Assembly (NCBI RefSeq): GCF_034259105.1
Contig: NZ_CP139478.1
Span: forward strand, 1,236,501-1,300,500
Length of the DNA stretch: 64,000 nt
Direction of reading: 5' to 3'
Source: Limosilactobacillus reuteri
GTDB lineage: Bacteria; Bacillota; Bacilli; Lactobacillales; Lactobacillaceae
The notes under the pieces are model-generated. The model saw only the letters and a program-made list of their open reading frames with translations, was not told where the DNA came from and did not search any database. The translations under genes were made by a program, and so were the position numbers. Shown here in pieces: positions 46,856-56,704 of this stretch. Within the stretch, counting starts at the first letter, position 1. Every line of letters starts with the position of its first letter.

Positions 46856-47176
46856 TTACTTCAAATTGTTTAAAAAATCTTCAACTTGTTGCTTAGTTTT
46901 ACGATCTTTATTGACAAATCGACCAATTTCTTTACCATTATCATATACAATGAAACTTGGAATTCCAAATACATTTAATTCAGCAGCGAGGTCGATGTTT
47001 TCATCGCGATCAACTTCATAGAAAGTATAATCACTGAAGTCTTGTTCGATCTCAGGCATTGCCGGCTTAATAAAACGGCAATCTGGGCACCAACCAGCTG
47101 TAAAGAAAAGGACGACCTTGCTATTGCCAATAGTTTCAATTAATTGATCTTCTTTTAATTGTGGTAATCTTTCCAT
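46856..47176 (-). CDS. ytpP: Thioredoxin-like protein (YtpP type)
   Basis: 106 residues with a thioredoxin fold. The active site is WCPDC within VVLFFTAGWCPDCRF, and the cis-Pro lies in FGIPSFIVYDNG. It is likely a thiol-disulfide reductase in the cytoplasm. The CPDC motif and the position near ytpR match Bacillus YtpP. The ATG at 47176 has AAGGA at 8 bp; an earlier ATG (47185) is too close to that site. The ISL3 element separates it from ytpR. Confidence 0.88.
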   Translation of the reverse strand: MERLPQLKEDQLIETIGNSKVVLFFTAGWCPDCRFIKPAMPEIEQDFSDYTFYEVDRDENIDLAAELNVFGIPSFIVYDNGKEIGRFVNKDRKTKQQVEDFLNNLK

Positions 47177-47259
47177 AATCCTCATCCTTATATCATTTTA
47201 GCAATATTATACCATGCTTCTTATCTATTGTAAGTAATCTGCTTGTAAGGACTAGATAT

Positions 47260-47289
47260 TTGGATTTTAATAATTAAAAATGATAGAAT
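47260..47289 (+). promoter_or_regulatory. Probable promoter of the gene at 47341
   Basis: TTGGAT (47260-47265), 18 bp, then TAGAAT (47284-47289). The start codon is about 50 bp downstream. Confidence 0.6.
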
Positions 47290-47340
47290 AAATGAGAAGT
47301 TAAGAACGGATTAAATTTAAATAGTGAAGGAAGCAATCAT

Positions 47341-47679
47341 ATGAATGCAAACAATAACTCCCTCAACCCCTGGCTGATTCCAGTCACATTAGGTGCGTCT
47401 GGAATCGCCGGTTTTATCGCTGGTAAACTTTTTGGTAACCGCCAAATATCTGCTGAGCGGATCTTAAAATTAGTCAAGAACGATTTTGCAAGTGAAGGTT
47501 CTCTAACCGGTAGCTGGATCAATGATAAAGCAGTACCTTTCCAACGATTTGCGGTTAAAACCCATGCTTATGAAGGCGGCGTTTCTCGTCTAGAAGATGG
47601 CGAAGAAGTAGATTACGAGTTTATTGCTGACGCGTATACTGGTAGTCTATTGGAATTAAAACGAATTGAGAATAACTAA
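47341..47679 (+). CDS. Small membrane-anchored PepSY-like protein
   Basis: 112 residues. One N-terminal membrane segment (about residues 10-32, LIPVTLGASGIAGFIAGKLFG) is followed by an extracellular domain. The C-terminal YEFIADAYTGSLLELKRIE resembles the end of PepSY domains (D-x-x-TG-x-x-L). Such proteins are often small secreted or anchored and may modulate proteases. Divergent from ytpP. Family assignment is tentative; function unknown. Confidence 0.65.
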   Translation: MNANNNSLNPWLIPVTLGASGIAGFIAGKLFGNRQISAERILKLVKNDFASEGSLTGSWINDKAVPFQRFAVKTHAYEGGVSRLEDGEEVDYEFIADAYTGSLLELKRIENN

Positions 47680-47683
47680 AGTA

Positions 47684-47714
47684 AAGGCTGGGGACAAATT
47701 TTCCCAGCTTTTTT
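47684..47714 (+). terminator. Rho-independent terminator
   Basis: A GGCTGGGGA/TTCCCAGC stem followed by TTTTTT, 5 bp after the stop of the PepSY-like gene. It is another member of the GGCTGGGA terminator group. Confidence 0.85.
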
Positions 47715-47732
47715 AATTAAAGGAGAACTATC

Positions 47733-48653
47733 ATGAATCTTAATGACACAATTCAAGAATGTTGGAGCAAAATTGACGAAGGACAGGTAGCGACATATAT
47801 TCCCGCTTTAGCAAAAGTTGATCCTTATTAACTTGGCGTTTACCTTTTCGACGTCACAAATGATAAAAAAGTAGAAGCAGGAGCATCGCAAGTTCGGTTT
47901 GCCATCGAAAGCGTCTCGAAAGTAATTACCCTCCTCTACGCCATTGAACGTTTAGGCTTGTCAGCAGTTGAAGAGCAAGTGGGAACACGCCAAACCGGCT
48001 TCCTGTTCGATACGATCCTTAACATGGAAATCACTAAAGAGGCACATCCTCTCAATGCTTTTATTAATAGTGGTGCCATCCTCATCAGTTCATTAATTGA
48101 AGAACAAGATGGGCTTTCTCCCTTTGACCAAATCCTTGAATTTAGTCGTAAAATCTGCAATGATCCCGATATCACCCTCAATGAAGAGATTTACCAATCA
48201 GAGTTGCGAACCGGGGATATGAATCGGTCGTTAGCTTACTATCTCAAAGCCAAAGAAGTCCTCACCAATGACGTAACTCTTAGCCTTGGTACCTATTTTA
48301 AGCAGTGTTCAATGATGGTCACTTGCCAAAGCTTAGCCAATCTCGGCGCCGTCCTTGCCAATGACGGGATCGCTCCTTGGAATAATGAACGAATCATTTC
48401 AAGTGAGGCCGCCACATATACAAAATCGGTCATGATGACGACCGGCCTCTACAATGAATCAGGAACTTATTCCGTTAAAATCGGTGTCCCCACTAAGAGC
48501 GGTGTCTGTGGTGGTTTAGTTTCTGCTGCCCCCAATCATTATGGGATCGGAATTTTCAGTCCGGCACTCGACCATGCTGGTAATAGTGTTGCCGGGCTAG
48601 CACTCCTTGAACTCATCAGAAAAAAATTAAAGCTTGATATTTTTAGGTACTAG
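47733..48653 (+). pseudogene. glsA: Glutaminase interrupted by one stop codon
   Basis: ATG 47733 follows AAAGGAG and opens 32 codons that end in TAA (47829-47831); the same frame continues to 48653. The combined length of about 306 residues is normal for glutaminase. The motif SVSKV with the catalytic Ser, then LNMEITKEAHPLNAFINSGAI and the GVPTKSGVCGGLVSA end, are all downstream and intact. The stop fits CAA to TAA in VDPY-stop-LGVYLFD. Glutaminase gives acid resistance by releasing ammonia from glutamine, so the strain probably lacks this copy. Confidence 0.93.
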
Positions 48654-48818
48654 TTGCAAATATTCCCTTCCTTAGCAGGCTCGACTTAATTAAATTTAAC
48701 GTTCAATTCAGTTTCCTTAATTTACTATTCTAATTAGATATTCAGGCACATCCCAAGGATACTTTTAGTATAATTAAGGTAATTGATGCATACGCTTTCA
48801 CCAACAAGGAAGTTTATC

Positions 48819-49802
48819 ATGACGTATCCAGTAACAATCGGTCATTCAAAAGTTAAAGTAAATCCCCTCGGTCTTGGAACAAACGCTGTTGGCGGTTATA
48901 ATCTCTTCCCGGATTTAGATGATCAAGCCGGCATTGATCTTGTTAAGACTGCTTTAGATAATGGAATTAATTTATTAGACACTGCCTATGTCTATGGCTT
49001 GGGTCATTCAGAGGAACTGATCGGACAAGCCATTCAAGATTACGATCGGCATAAAGTCATCATTGCAACAAAGGGCGCTCATGATTTTTCAACGGGTAAA
49101 GAAGTTATTAATAATGATCCGGATTTTATTACTAAGCAGGTCAATGACAGTTTAAAACGGTTGCAAACTGACTACATTGATATTTACTATCTGCACTTTC
49201 CTGATCATGATACGCCGAAAGCAGAGGCAGTCGGTGCTCTGCAGAAATTACGGGAAGAAGGAAAGATTCGGGCAATCGGAATTTCCAATTTCAGTCTTGA
49301 TCAAATTAAAGAGGCAAATGCGAATGGTTATGTTGACATTGTAGAAGACGAATTCAGCCTTCTTCATCAAGATCATTTAACGGAAGGAATGCTAGACTAC
49401 CTGAATAAAAATAAGATCAGCTTTGTCCCTTACTTCCCGCTAGCTTCTGGACTATTGACTGGAAAGTATACCACTGATGCAACATTCCCTGCTGATGATA
49501 TCCGCAGTCAGATTGCAGACTTTAAAGAACCGCGTTACAGCACAATCTTACATGCTGTTGATCTCGTCCGTCCAATTGCTGATAACCATCATGCTACGAT
49601 TGCTCAAATAATCCTCGCATGGTACCTGCAAAATCCACTCATTACTGCGATGATTCCAGGAGCTAAAAATGCCCGTCAAGTACTCTCTAATGCAAAAGCA
49701 ATGAAAATTGAACTTTCGACTGACGAATATCAAACAATTGAACAAGCATTCAATCAATTTAAACAAATTAAGAGTGGTAAATCATTAAAAGATCCAGACT
49801 AA
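48819..49802 (+). CDS. Aldo/keto reductase
   Basis: 327 residues. The AKR pattern includes NPLGLGTNAVGGY, the catalytic LLDTAYVYGLGHSEELIG (Asp and Tyr), VIIATKG (Lys), YYLHFPDHDTP (His), and the NADPH-binding IPGAKNARQV near the C-terminus. It reduces aldehydes or ketones with NADPH; the substrate is unknown. The ATG at 48819 follows AAGGAAG. Upstream is a TATAAT about 45 bp away without a clear -35. Confidence 0.92.
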   Translation: MTYPVTIGHSKVKVNPLGLGTNAVGGYNLFPDLDDQAGIDLVKTALDNGINLLDTAYVYGLGHSEELIGQAIQDYDRHKVIIATKGAHDFSTGKEVINNDPDFITKQVNDSLKRLQTDYIDIYYLHFPDHDTPKAEAVGALQKLREEGKIRAIGISNFSLDQIKEANANGYVDIVEDEFSLLHQDHLTEGMLDYLNKNKISFVPYFPLASGLLTGKYTTDATFPADDIRSQIADFKEPRYSTILHAVDLVRPIADNHHATIAQIILAWYLQNPLITAMIPGAKNARQVLSNAKAMKIELSTDEYQTIEQAFNQFKQIKSGKSLKDPD

Positions 49803-49840
49803 GGGGTAAAACCACCAAATCGTTTAAAAAGGAATTTATC

Positions 49841-51343
49841 ATGAATTATTTCATCACTAGTCGCCAAGATTTACACACCTCGGCCATCAAACTTGCCCAA
49901 GTCAAACGGCTACGAATTTTCGATCATCTAAATGTCCCTGCGATCATTGTCACGATGCTGTATAACTTCGACCATCAAACTGTTGAAGAAAAGCTTAAAG
50001 TTAAAGGTCGGGTCCTTAACATCTACCAGTATTATCAACAGCTTCCTTATCGTGATGATCCCACAGTTGATCAAGCCATTATTAAGCAGGTATTGACTGT
50101 CCCTGGCTGCCAAGTTAAGGACAATTGTGCCCTACGCAATGACAAAGTGCGGGTCCGCGTGAACTTCCGCAACGGACGGTTATACTATATCGACTACCTT
50201 GATCAGTACGGCTTTACCAATCGACGAGACTTTTACGATCAAGGATGCCGGACCTATACTGATTATTTTGAAGATAAGGGACGGTTAATTGCCCGCCAGT
50301 ATTACGATCATGATGGACAAGTAAAGATAATCTATCATTATCGCGGTGGTGAAGGTAATGTCCCCATTCTTACCCTCATCCAGCTAGTTGATCAAGGGCA
50401 TGAATGGCAATTTGATAATGAAATCTAATTTCGGGCGCACTTTTTAGATGAGCTTGTTGGAGATGATCCCCAATCAATCCTTATCAGCGATCGTTCTAAT
50501 ATCGCATTAAAGGCGTTTACGCTAATGAAAAAGCCAGCCAGACGGTACCAAGTATTTCACTCGGCCTTTACCGACAACGGCCAAAGCAATGGACCAATTT
50601 CGGCAATCTACCAGCCAATCGCAACAATGCTCGCAAAAGGACAGCTAAGCGGGCTGATCTCTGCCACGCAACGGGAAGCTCAAGACGCTGCGAAACGGTT
50701 TCAAACTAACCAGAGCTATGGCATCCCCGTGACTTATTTGACGAGTGCAGAGCTCACAAAAGAAATCCCCGTTAGCCAACGCCAGACAGGAAAATTCATT
50801 GCGGTTGCGCGGCTTTCCAAAATCAAACAACTTGATCATATTATCAATGCGATTGTTCGTCTTCACCAAGACTTTCCGCAAGTTACCCTCGATATTTATG
50901 GTTATAGCGATAGTTGGAATAAAAACCAAACTGCTAATGCTCTGAAGTCACTGGTAAAGGAAAATAATGCTGAAAGCTACATTAATTTTGTCGGCTATTG
51001 TGATGACCTTAGTGCTGCTTATGAACATGCTCAAGCCGAAATCTTAACAAGCTATTATGAAGGCTTTGCAATGGCAGTTCTGGAAGCACAGGGTCATGGT
51101 TGCCCAGTTGTTAGCTATGACATCAACTATGGTCCAGCAGATATAATCGATGACCAGCAGAGCGGTAAACTGATTCTGCCAAATGATCAAGAGGTCCTGT
51201 ATCAACAACTGCGAAAACTATTAGCAGATTCCGATCTCGCAAAGAAGTACGCCCACCATGCACAAAAAGCAGCACAAAAATACCGCTTCGATCATGTCGC
51301 TAAAAAGTGGCAAAAGTTAATTAGTAATAAAGAAAAGGAGTAA
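49841..51343 (+). pseudogene. GT4-family glycosyltransferase interrupted by one stop
   Basis: A 195-codon N-terminal part (from ATG 49841) ends at TAA 50426-50428, and the frame stays open through FRAHFLDELVGDD to 51343. The whole is about 500 residues. The C-terminal half has a GT-B domain (FIAVARLSKIKQLDHIINAI, then ILTSYYEGFAMAVLEAQGHGCPVVSYDINYGP). It resembles poly(glycerol-phosphate) glucosyltransferases (TagE) and accessory-Sec GtfA enzymes. No other damage is visible. It lies beside a degraded adhesin gene, suggesting it once glycosylated a surface polymer or protein (inference). Confidence 0.85.
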
Positions 51344-51380
51344 TCCTCACAGCCAAAATAGCTGAGGGTTACTCCTTTTT
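51337..51380. terminator. Terminator between the glycosyltransferase and adhesin genes
   Basis: GGAGTAATCCTCA (51337-51349) pairs with TGAGGGTTACTCC (51363-51375) with one T-G pair, followed by TTTTT. The stem contains the glycosyltransferase stop codon. Confidence 0.85.
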
Positions 51381-51389
51381 AGTAGGAAA

Positions 51390-54300
51390 TTAATCTTTCC
51401 GTTTCTTATTTACTTTTGTTAAACCAAGTGCTGAGAGAAGACCAGCAAAACCAAGACCAATTAAGCTTGATGACTTTTGATTACCAGTTTGTGGCAATTG
51501 GTGAGTACCTTGCTTAGTAGTTGGTTGCGTTGATGAAGAATTAGTAGATTCAACAATAGAAGTTTCGCCTTTCTTGGCAGTGACCTGGGTAGTCATTGGT
51601 TGTGGTTCTTCATTCTTTTGTTCACCAGGTAATTGCGTGTTTGATTCAATTGCTGGTTGTTCTGTTGGTTGAGCAGTCGGTTGACTTGTCAGCTGCTCTG
51701 TTGGTTGACTTGGTATTTCTGCTTTCGGCAAGTCGTAGTTCAACTCAGGACCAGACTGACCATAGTCAAGCTTTGGTAAGTCATACTCAGTTGATGGACC
51801 CTATTGACCGTAGTCAAGCTGTGGTAATTTATAACTTGACTCTGGACCACTTTCACCTTTGTTCTTTTCGTAAACTAATACAAGATCTTGAGGATTATCT
51901 GAAGTTGGTGTCAAAGTAATTTCGTTAGCTGTACCACTAATCCAATGCCAAGTACCAACCATATCATCAGAAGTTGCGTACTTGTCGCCCTTATTTAAGG
52001 TAATGTACTTCTGAACTACTTCATCCATAGTTTGAGTATCATGGTTCCATTCGATATTACCAGCTTTAGTAGTTGCAACTTGTGTTGTCTTACCATTTGC
52101 ATCCTTAACAGTTTCTGGAGCGGTGGTTTGACCAGTTACCATATCTACATAAATATGAACATCAAACTCAACCTTTTGAGAAACCGCATCCTTCAAAGGA
52201 CTATTGGCATCATTGTTTGCAACAAAGGTAATGTTTCGAGTAAATTCCTTATGCAAATCGCTAGGATCAACAGCACGTTTTCCATCTGGATCTTTGGGCA
52301 CGTCATCGACTGGAGTATTTGGTGTAATGTCCTTAACTGCGTGCTTCAAGTAAACATATTGATCTTGAACATTCTTGGTTAAAGTTTGCTTACCGAGTAA
52401 ATCACCCTTGGCATTATCAGATAAACCAACTAAAACATAACCATCCTTTTCGTAATCTGCTGGATTCCATAACTTATTAGTCGCATCTGGAGTGTCGCCA
52501 ACATAGGTCTTGTCTTCACTACCGACCCCAGTTACTAAATAATCGGTAAGTTCATGACCGTCAGTTGGAGCATAAGTGGTCTTATCTTCAACGCCGTTAA
52601 CATCAATGTAGTGAATGTTGTATTGGGCTTTTTGTTTGTAGATTAAGTAACCGTCAGCAATCTTGTTAGGAGTATCAGTCTGCCAAGTGTCGCTAGTTGG
52701 ATCGCCGTACGATACTTCGCCGTTCTTATCAGTTGAGACTAAGTACCACTCACCATCATCAGTACCACGCTTTGCAGCTTCATCAGTAGATAAAGTTATA
52801 GTTTCTGGAGTTGTAACGGCAGCAAAATTCTTATCATCTGTTGTCAAGCCAGTACTCTTGTCAGCATTTACAGTCCAAGCAATTGCAGGAAGCGTACCAT
52901 TATTCAATGCATCAACAAACCATTCGCCATTTATATTTTGTCTAGCATTAACTCCTTGACCCGTAACAGCGTCAATATAGTAAGTACTACTAGTCAAAGT
53001 TACATTTTGAGTTGTATCATCTTGTAACTGCTTACCATTTTCATCATTTGCTACATAGTGAATTGTCCGCGTTGCTGTCTTCGTATCAGTATGTGCAATA
53101 GCCTTATTTGTAGTTAAGTGAATTGTATATACATACTTAGCGTCATCTTCAGTCCCTTCACTATGCTTGGCATTATCAGCATTATTAATACTAATACTAC
53201 CAAAGTCATCGCTTGCAACCGTGTATCCTTTACTCTTGTATTCATCAACTTGATCATAAATACTTTGACGAGTCTTCTCAGCTCGATCACGCGTGTATTG
53301 ATAATCATCTCCGGCTTCTGGTACCGGATTCTTTTCATAAGTATTTAACCCGTGGTGCTAGTTAATATCTTACCAGTTACATCATCAATAATTGATACTT
53401 TGTATAAAGGACCATATGGATCAAAACCATGTATTTCGCCACTATGCATTGGATCATTGGGATCATACTTTACAGCTGGTGCATGAGCATACTGTCCATC
53501 GTATCCTTTAAACTGATACTTATCCTTATAAATATATTCAGGGAAAGTATCTGTTGTGACGGGAGTCCATTTACCATATGTCACTTGCCCATCAGTATTG
53601 ATAGTCTTTGTACGCGTAAACTCAAGAGCTTGGCGGCCACCATAATGCTGCTTAGTTACATGATCGGTGTTAATCCCTTCATCATTTTCATTGGTCATCC
53701 CGTAGTAGAAGTAACGATATACTGTCTCGTGCGTCCCGTCAGCTGATACTTCGGCATCTGCTGTATTAAAATACACTTGATTATTTGGAACGTAATCGCC
53801 AATTTTTATTTTTGTATAGTCTACCGTATAAACTACTGATTGATTATCAAAAGCACTTCCATTGGCTAATGAATTCCAATGATCAAGATCAAGTAATTTA
53901 TCAAATGATTCCGTTGTTTCAACTGCTTGAGACTTCCACTGATGTGACACGTCCGGTGACATGAGACGATAATGAATATTTCGAATAAGAGTAATTGGAG
54001 CATATTTTTTTGCTGTGTTTGGTGTTTTAAATGAATTTGAAAGCTCATTTCAGGGCTAGTAAATTCTTTTGGAGCTTGATATGCACCAGCTGGTTCATAA
54101 TACCCAATATCTAAGATATCAAGCATCCTTTTAATACTCATCGTACCGTTATTTATTGTATGCTTTCGGACTAACCTTATCGCCAACTTTACCGTATGCA
54201 TAATGATGACCATTATCTTCGCTTGGCAAATATTCTGAATAATCTACTATCTTTCCGTTATCGTCATCATCAACAAACGTTAAATCAATTCTTGCATTCT

Positions 54301-54760
54301 GTTCGGTAGCAGATTGAGAAACCTTACTTTCTTCAACTGGAGTATTTTGTGTATTGACGTTATTTTTGTTTAAATTAGTAATCGATTCATACTCGTTATC
54401 CTTTACCAGTTCTTGATTCTTTTTATTATTCAGTTGATCTGTGCTCTCATCACTTGTTTTATTTACTAATTGTTGTTCCTTTTGTGAATTACTACTAGTA
54501 TTTTCGGCTGCGTTTTGTTCCTCATTAGTTTGTTTATCAGCTTGTACAACAGAAGTAGAAACCAGCTGCGTAATATCGGTATTTGCTGTTGTTGCTTCTT
54601 CCATAGTAGGTGTGCTATCAGCGTGTGCTACTGTACCTCCGACCATAAAAGTAGTTCCTAGTAACACAGACGCAACACCAACACTGAGTTTTCTTAACCC
54701 AAATCGTTGCCGTTGTTGCTCCATTTTGCGTACATATTCTTGTGCATTGTTCTTCGACAT
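51390..54760 (-). pseudogene. Mucus-binding (MucBP-type) LPxTG adhesin, degraded
   Basis: The reading frames together give a wall-anchored adhesin of about 1120 codons. It starts with a YSIRK-like signal peptide (FGLRKLSVGVASVLLGTTF), has MucBP-like domains (for example YNIHYIDVNGVEDKTTYAP), a Gln/Pro/Thr repeat region, and an LPQTG anchor with a membrane helix and basic tail. The frame is broken near 54160, near 54050, and near 53350 (probably one base lost before TTAAAT), and by TAG at 51801-51803 in a DYGQ-stop-GPSTEYDL repeat. At most a short secreted N-terminal fragment is made. An IS30 element lies 48 bp upstream. Confidence 0.92.
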
Positions 54761-54808
54761 TCAATATCCCCCCATATATCTGTACGTCATAACTTGTTAT
54801 TTATATTT

Positions 54809-55862
54809 GGCAGATTGTAAAATTTAAGTTGAACATTTAAGTGGACAGAAAAACCCATCAAGGTCTTTAATGGTGTTACCACACAATCCATTAGAAAGAA
54901 GGACCTTGATGAGCACCACTATTTTATCATTCCAGAACCGTGTTGTCATTGAAACGCTTCATAATGAAGGACGTTCCTTGCGATACATCGCTAACTACTT
55001 AGGCTTTAGTAAGACCACCATCTTTAACGAACTTCACCGGCTAAATAGTGGGTATCAAGCTGAACTAGCGCAAACTGACTTTGAACGCAAGGTTAGTCAA
55101 CGGGGGCGGAAGTCTTCACTCACTAAAAGCCTTAAGCACTTGATTGAGGAAAAGATTCAAGTCCAGAAGTGGTCCCCTGAACAAGTTGCCCATGTAGTTG
55201 GGATTGCCTACAAGACGGTCTATAACTGGATTGATCAAGGATGGCTTGATGTACAGTTACCCGATTTGCCTGATCATGGAATTCGTCGTCATCGTGCTAA
55301 AGAAAAGCGTGGTACGTTCAGTCACGGCCGCTCCATTGAGGAGCGTCCTCATAAAGTCGAAACTCGCCAAGAATTCGGCCACTTTGAAGCTGATACCGTA
55401 CTTTCTGGCAAACGTAAAGGTCAAGCTGTGGCGACTTTTGTGGAGCGTAAGAGTCGCCTGACAATTGTTAAACGGCTCCATGGTCGCGACAGTCAGTCCA
55501 TGACTCAAGCCGTACTTGAACTAGCTAGTCAACTTCAAGACAAGCTCAAGACGCTTACCGTGGATCATGGGAAAGAGTTCGCTAACTATCAGGCAATTGA
55601 ACAGCTAACGGGTACTCAGGTTTACTTTGCCCATGCCTATTCACCGCACGAACGCGGTAGTAATGAGAACCGTAATCGAGTTTTGCGACGGTTTATTCCC
55701 AAGGGACAAGCCATTGAAGAGCTGAGCGATCGCCAGCTGGTTCAAATCAATTGGTATCTGAATTCCCGACCACTTAAATGTCTTAACTGGCACACACCAA
55801 TCGAGATCTTCTTGATTAATCTACGTCACTAAATTCGTTCAAGTTATTTCTTGCAATCTGCC
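54809..55862 (+). mobile_element. IS30-family insertion sequence, complete
   Basis: About 1054 bp. The ends are inverted repeats: left GGCAGATTGTAAAAT and right (reverse complement) GGCAGATTGCAAGAA, both extending to TTGAAC. ATTT flanks both sides (54805-54808 and 55863-55866), consistent with a short target duplication. The transposase is intact. The insertion is 48 bp upstream of the adhesin start codon and separates the gene from its likely promoter. Confidence 0.9.
54909..55832 (+). CDS. IS30-family transposase
   Basis: 307 residues. An N-terminal helix-turn-helix (NEGRSLRYIANYLGFSKTTIFNEL) precedes the DDE core: FEADTVLSG, TVDHGKEFANY and the NENRNRVLRRFIPKG segment holding the Glu. The ATG at 54909 lies 5 bp after GAAGGACC. 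The frame is complete. Confidence 0.96.
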   Translation: MSTTILSFQNRVVIETLHNEGRSLRYIANYLGFSKTTIFNELHRLNSGYQAELAQTDFERKVSQRGRKSSLTKSLKHLIEEKIQVQKWSPEQVAHVVGIAYKTVYNWIDQGWLDVQLPDLPDHGIRRHRAKEKRGTFSHGRSIEERPHKVETRQEFGHFEADTVLSGKRKGQAVATFVERKSRLTIVKRLHGRDSQSMTQAVLELASQLQDKLKTLTVDHGKEFANYQAIEQLTGTQVYFAHAYSPHERGSNENRNRVLRRFIPKGQAIEELSDRQLVQINWYLNSRPLKCLNWHTPIEIFLINLRH

Positions 55863-55873
55863 ATTTCGAAAAT

Positions 55874-55901
55874 ATTCTAGCACATATTTATCGAACCATA
55901 A
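55874..55901 (-). promoter_or_regulatory. Likely original promoter of the adhesin gene, displaced by IS30
   Basis: Minus-strand TTATGG (55896-55901), 16 bp, then TAGAAT (55874-55879). It points to the adhesin gene but now lies about 1.1 kb from it, with the whole IS30 element between. The -35 is a weak match. Confidence 0.45.
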
Positions 55902-56002
55902 ATACAAAATTATTATTTCATTAATGGTGGGATTACTTTTAAATACACTTTTTCACTTGGTGTTGCTATAAAGAAATCGATTTCTCACCCCAGCAAAAAA
56001 GT

Positions 56003-56050
56003 AAAAAAAATACTAGTCAGCAAGCATTCGTCTACTTACTGACTAGTATT
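56003..56050 (-). terminator. Rho-independent terminator of trmB
   Basis: AATACTAGTCAG pairs with CTGACTAGTATT (56009-56020 with 56039-56050), with an 18-base loop and a T run on the minus strand. It abuts the trmB stop. Confidence 0.9.
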
Positions 56051-56692
56051 TTACTTAAAATTAGCAATTAGCTTATAGATTGGTTGGCCTTTCGCCGCAA
56101 ATTTTTGTTCATATTCCGTCTCAACATTATGTTCATTTTCTTCGCTGTGGTGCAGGTCTAACCAGACGCCATCAAAGATCATCCCATAGTTATTCATGCT
56201 TTCCAAGGAGAATTCAAAGAGACCCATGTTATCAGTCTTCAGTTCAATTACCCCTTGATCTTGGAGGATCTGCTGATAGGTTGCTAAGAAGGTCTTGTAG
56301 GTCAGGCGCCGCTTAGCATGGCGTTTCTTCGGCCATGGATCAGAGAAGTTAAGGTACATCTTCGCAACTTCCCCATCTTCAAAGTATTCTTGCAAGTCTT
56401 CTCCATCCCCACAAATCAATTGCAAGTTTGGCAAGTCTTCCTCAAGTGCTTTTTTGAGGGCAATTGCCGCAACAGTCCGCTGAATCTCTAATCCGATAAA
56501 GTTGATTTCTGGATGAGCCTTCGCCATGCCAATGATAAATTGACCTTTCCCCATCCCAACTTCTAAGTGGAGGGGTTGTTCTTTTGCAAACCGTGATTGC
56601 CACTTACCCTTAAATTGAGTGGCATCATCAATCATTAGTTCTGGATGGGCAGCAATTAATGGATCAGCCCACTTTTTATGTTTCACACGCAT
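56051..56692 (-). CDS. trmB: tRNA (guanine46-N7)-methyltransferase
   Basis: 213 residues. The SAM-binding motif is [31 protein letters not shown], and the TrmB signature is [20 protein letters not shown], followed by [16 protein letters not shown]. It makes m7G46 in tRNA. It follows ecsB by 12 bp in the same direction, a lactobacillar arrangement. Confidence 0.98.
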   Translation of the reverse strand: MRVKHKKWADPLIAAHPELMIDDATQFKGKWQSRFAKEQPLHLEVGMGKGQFIIGMAKAHPEINFIGLEIQRTVAAIALKKALEEDLPNLQLICGDGEDLQEYFEDGEVAKMYLNFSDPWPKKRHAKRRLTYKTFLATYQQILQDQGVIELKTDNMGLFEFSLESMNNYGMIFDGVWLDLHHSEENEHNVETEYEQKFAAKGQPIYKLIANFK

Positions 56693-56704
56693 AAATTAAA
56701 ATCC

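Noticed and set aside
41463..50428. Selenocysteine or pyrrolysine recoding at the internal stops
   Set aside because: Selenocysteine needs TGA, and the stops here are TAA (TAG in the adhesin). No recoding elements or machinery genes are visible.
51600..51800. Short repeats resembling a CRISPR array
   Set aside because: They encode Gln-Pro-Thr and DYGQ repeats in the adhesin frame; spacing is irregular and there are no unique spacers or cas genes.
51596..51919. A hydrophobic open frame opposite the adhesin C-terminus
   Set aside because: It arises from the Gln/Pro repeats on the other strand; no start signal.
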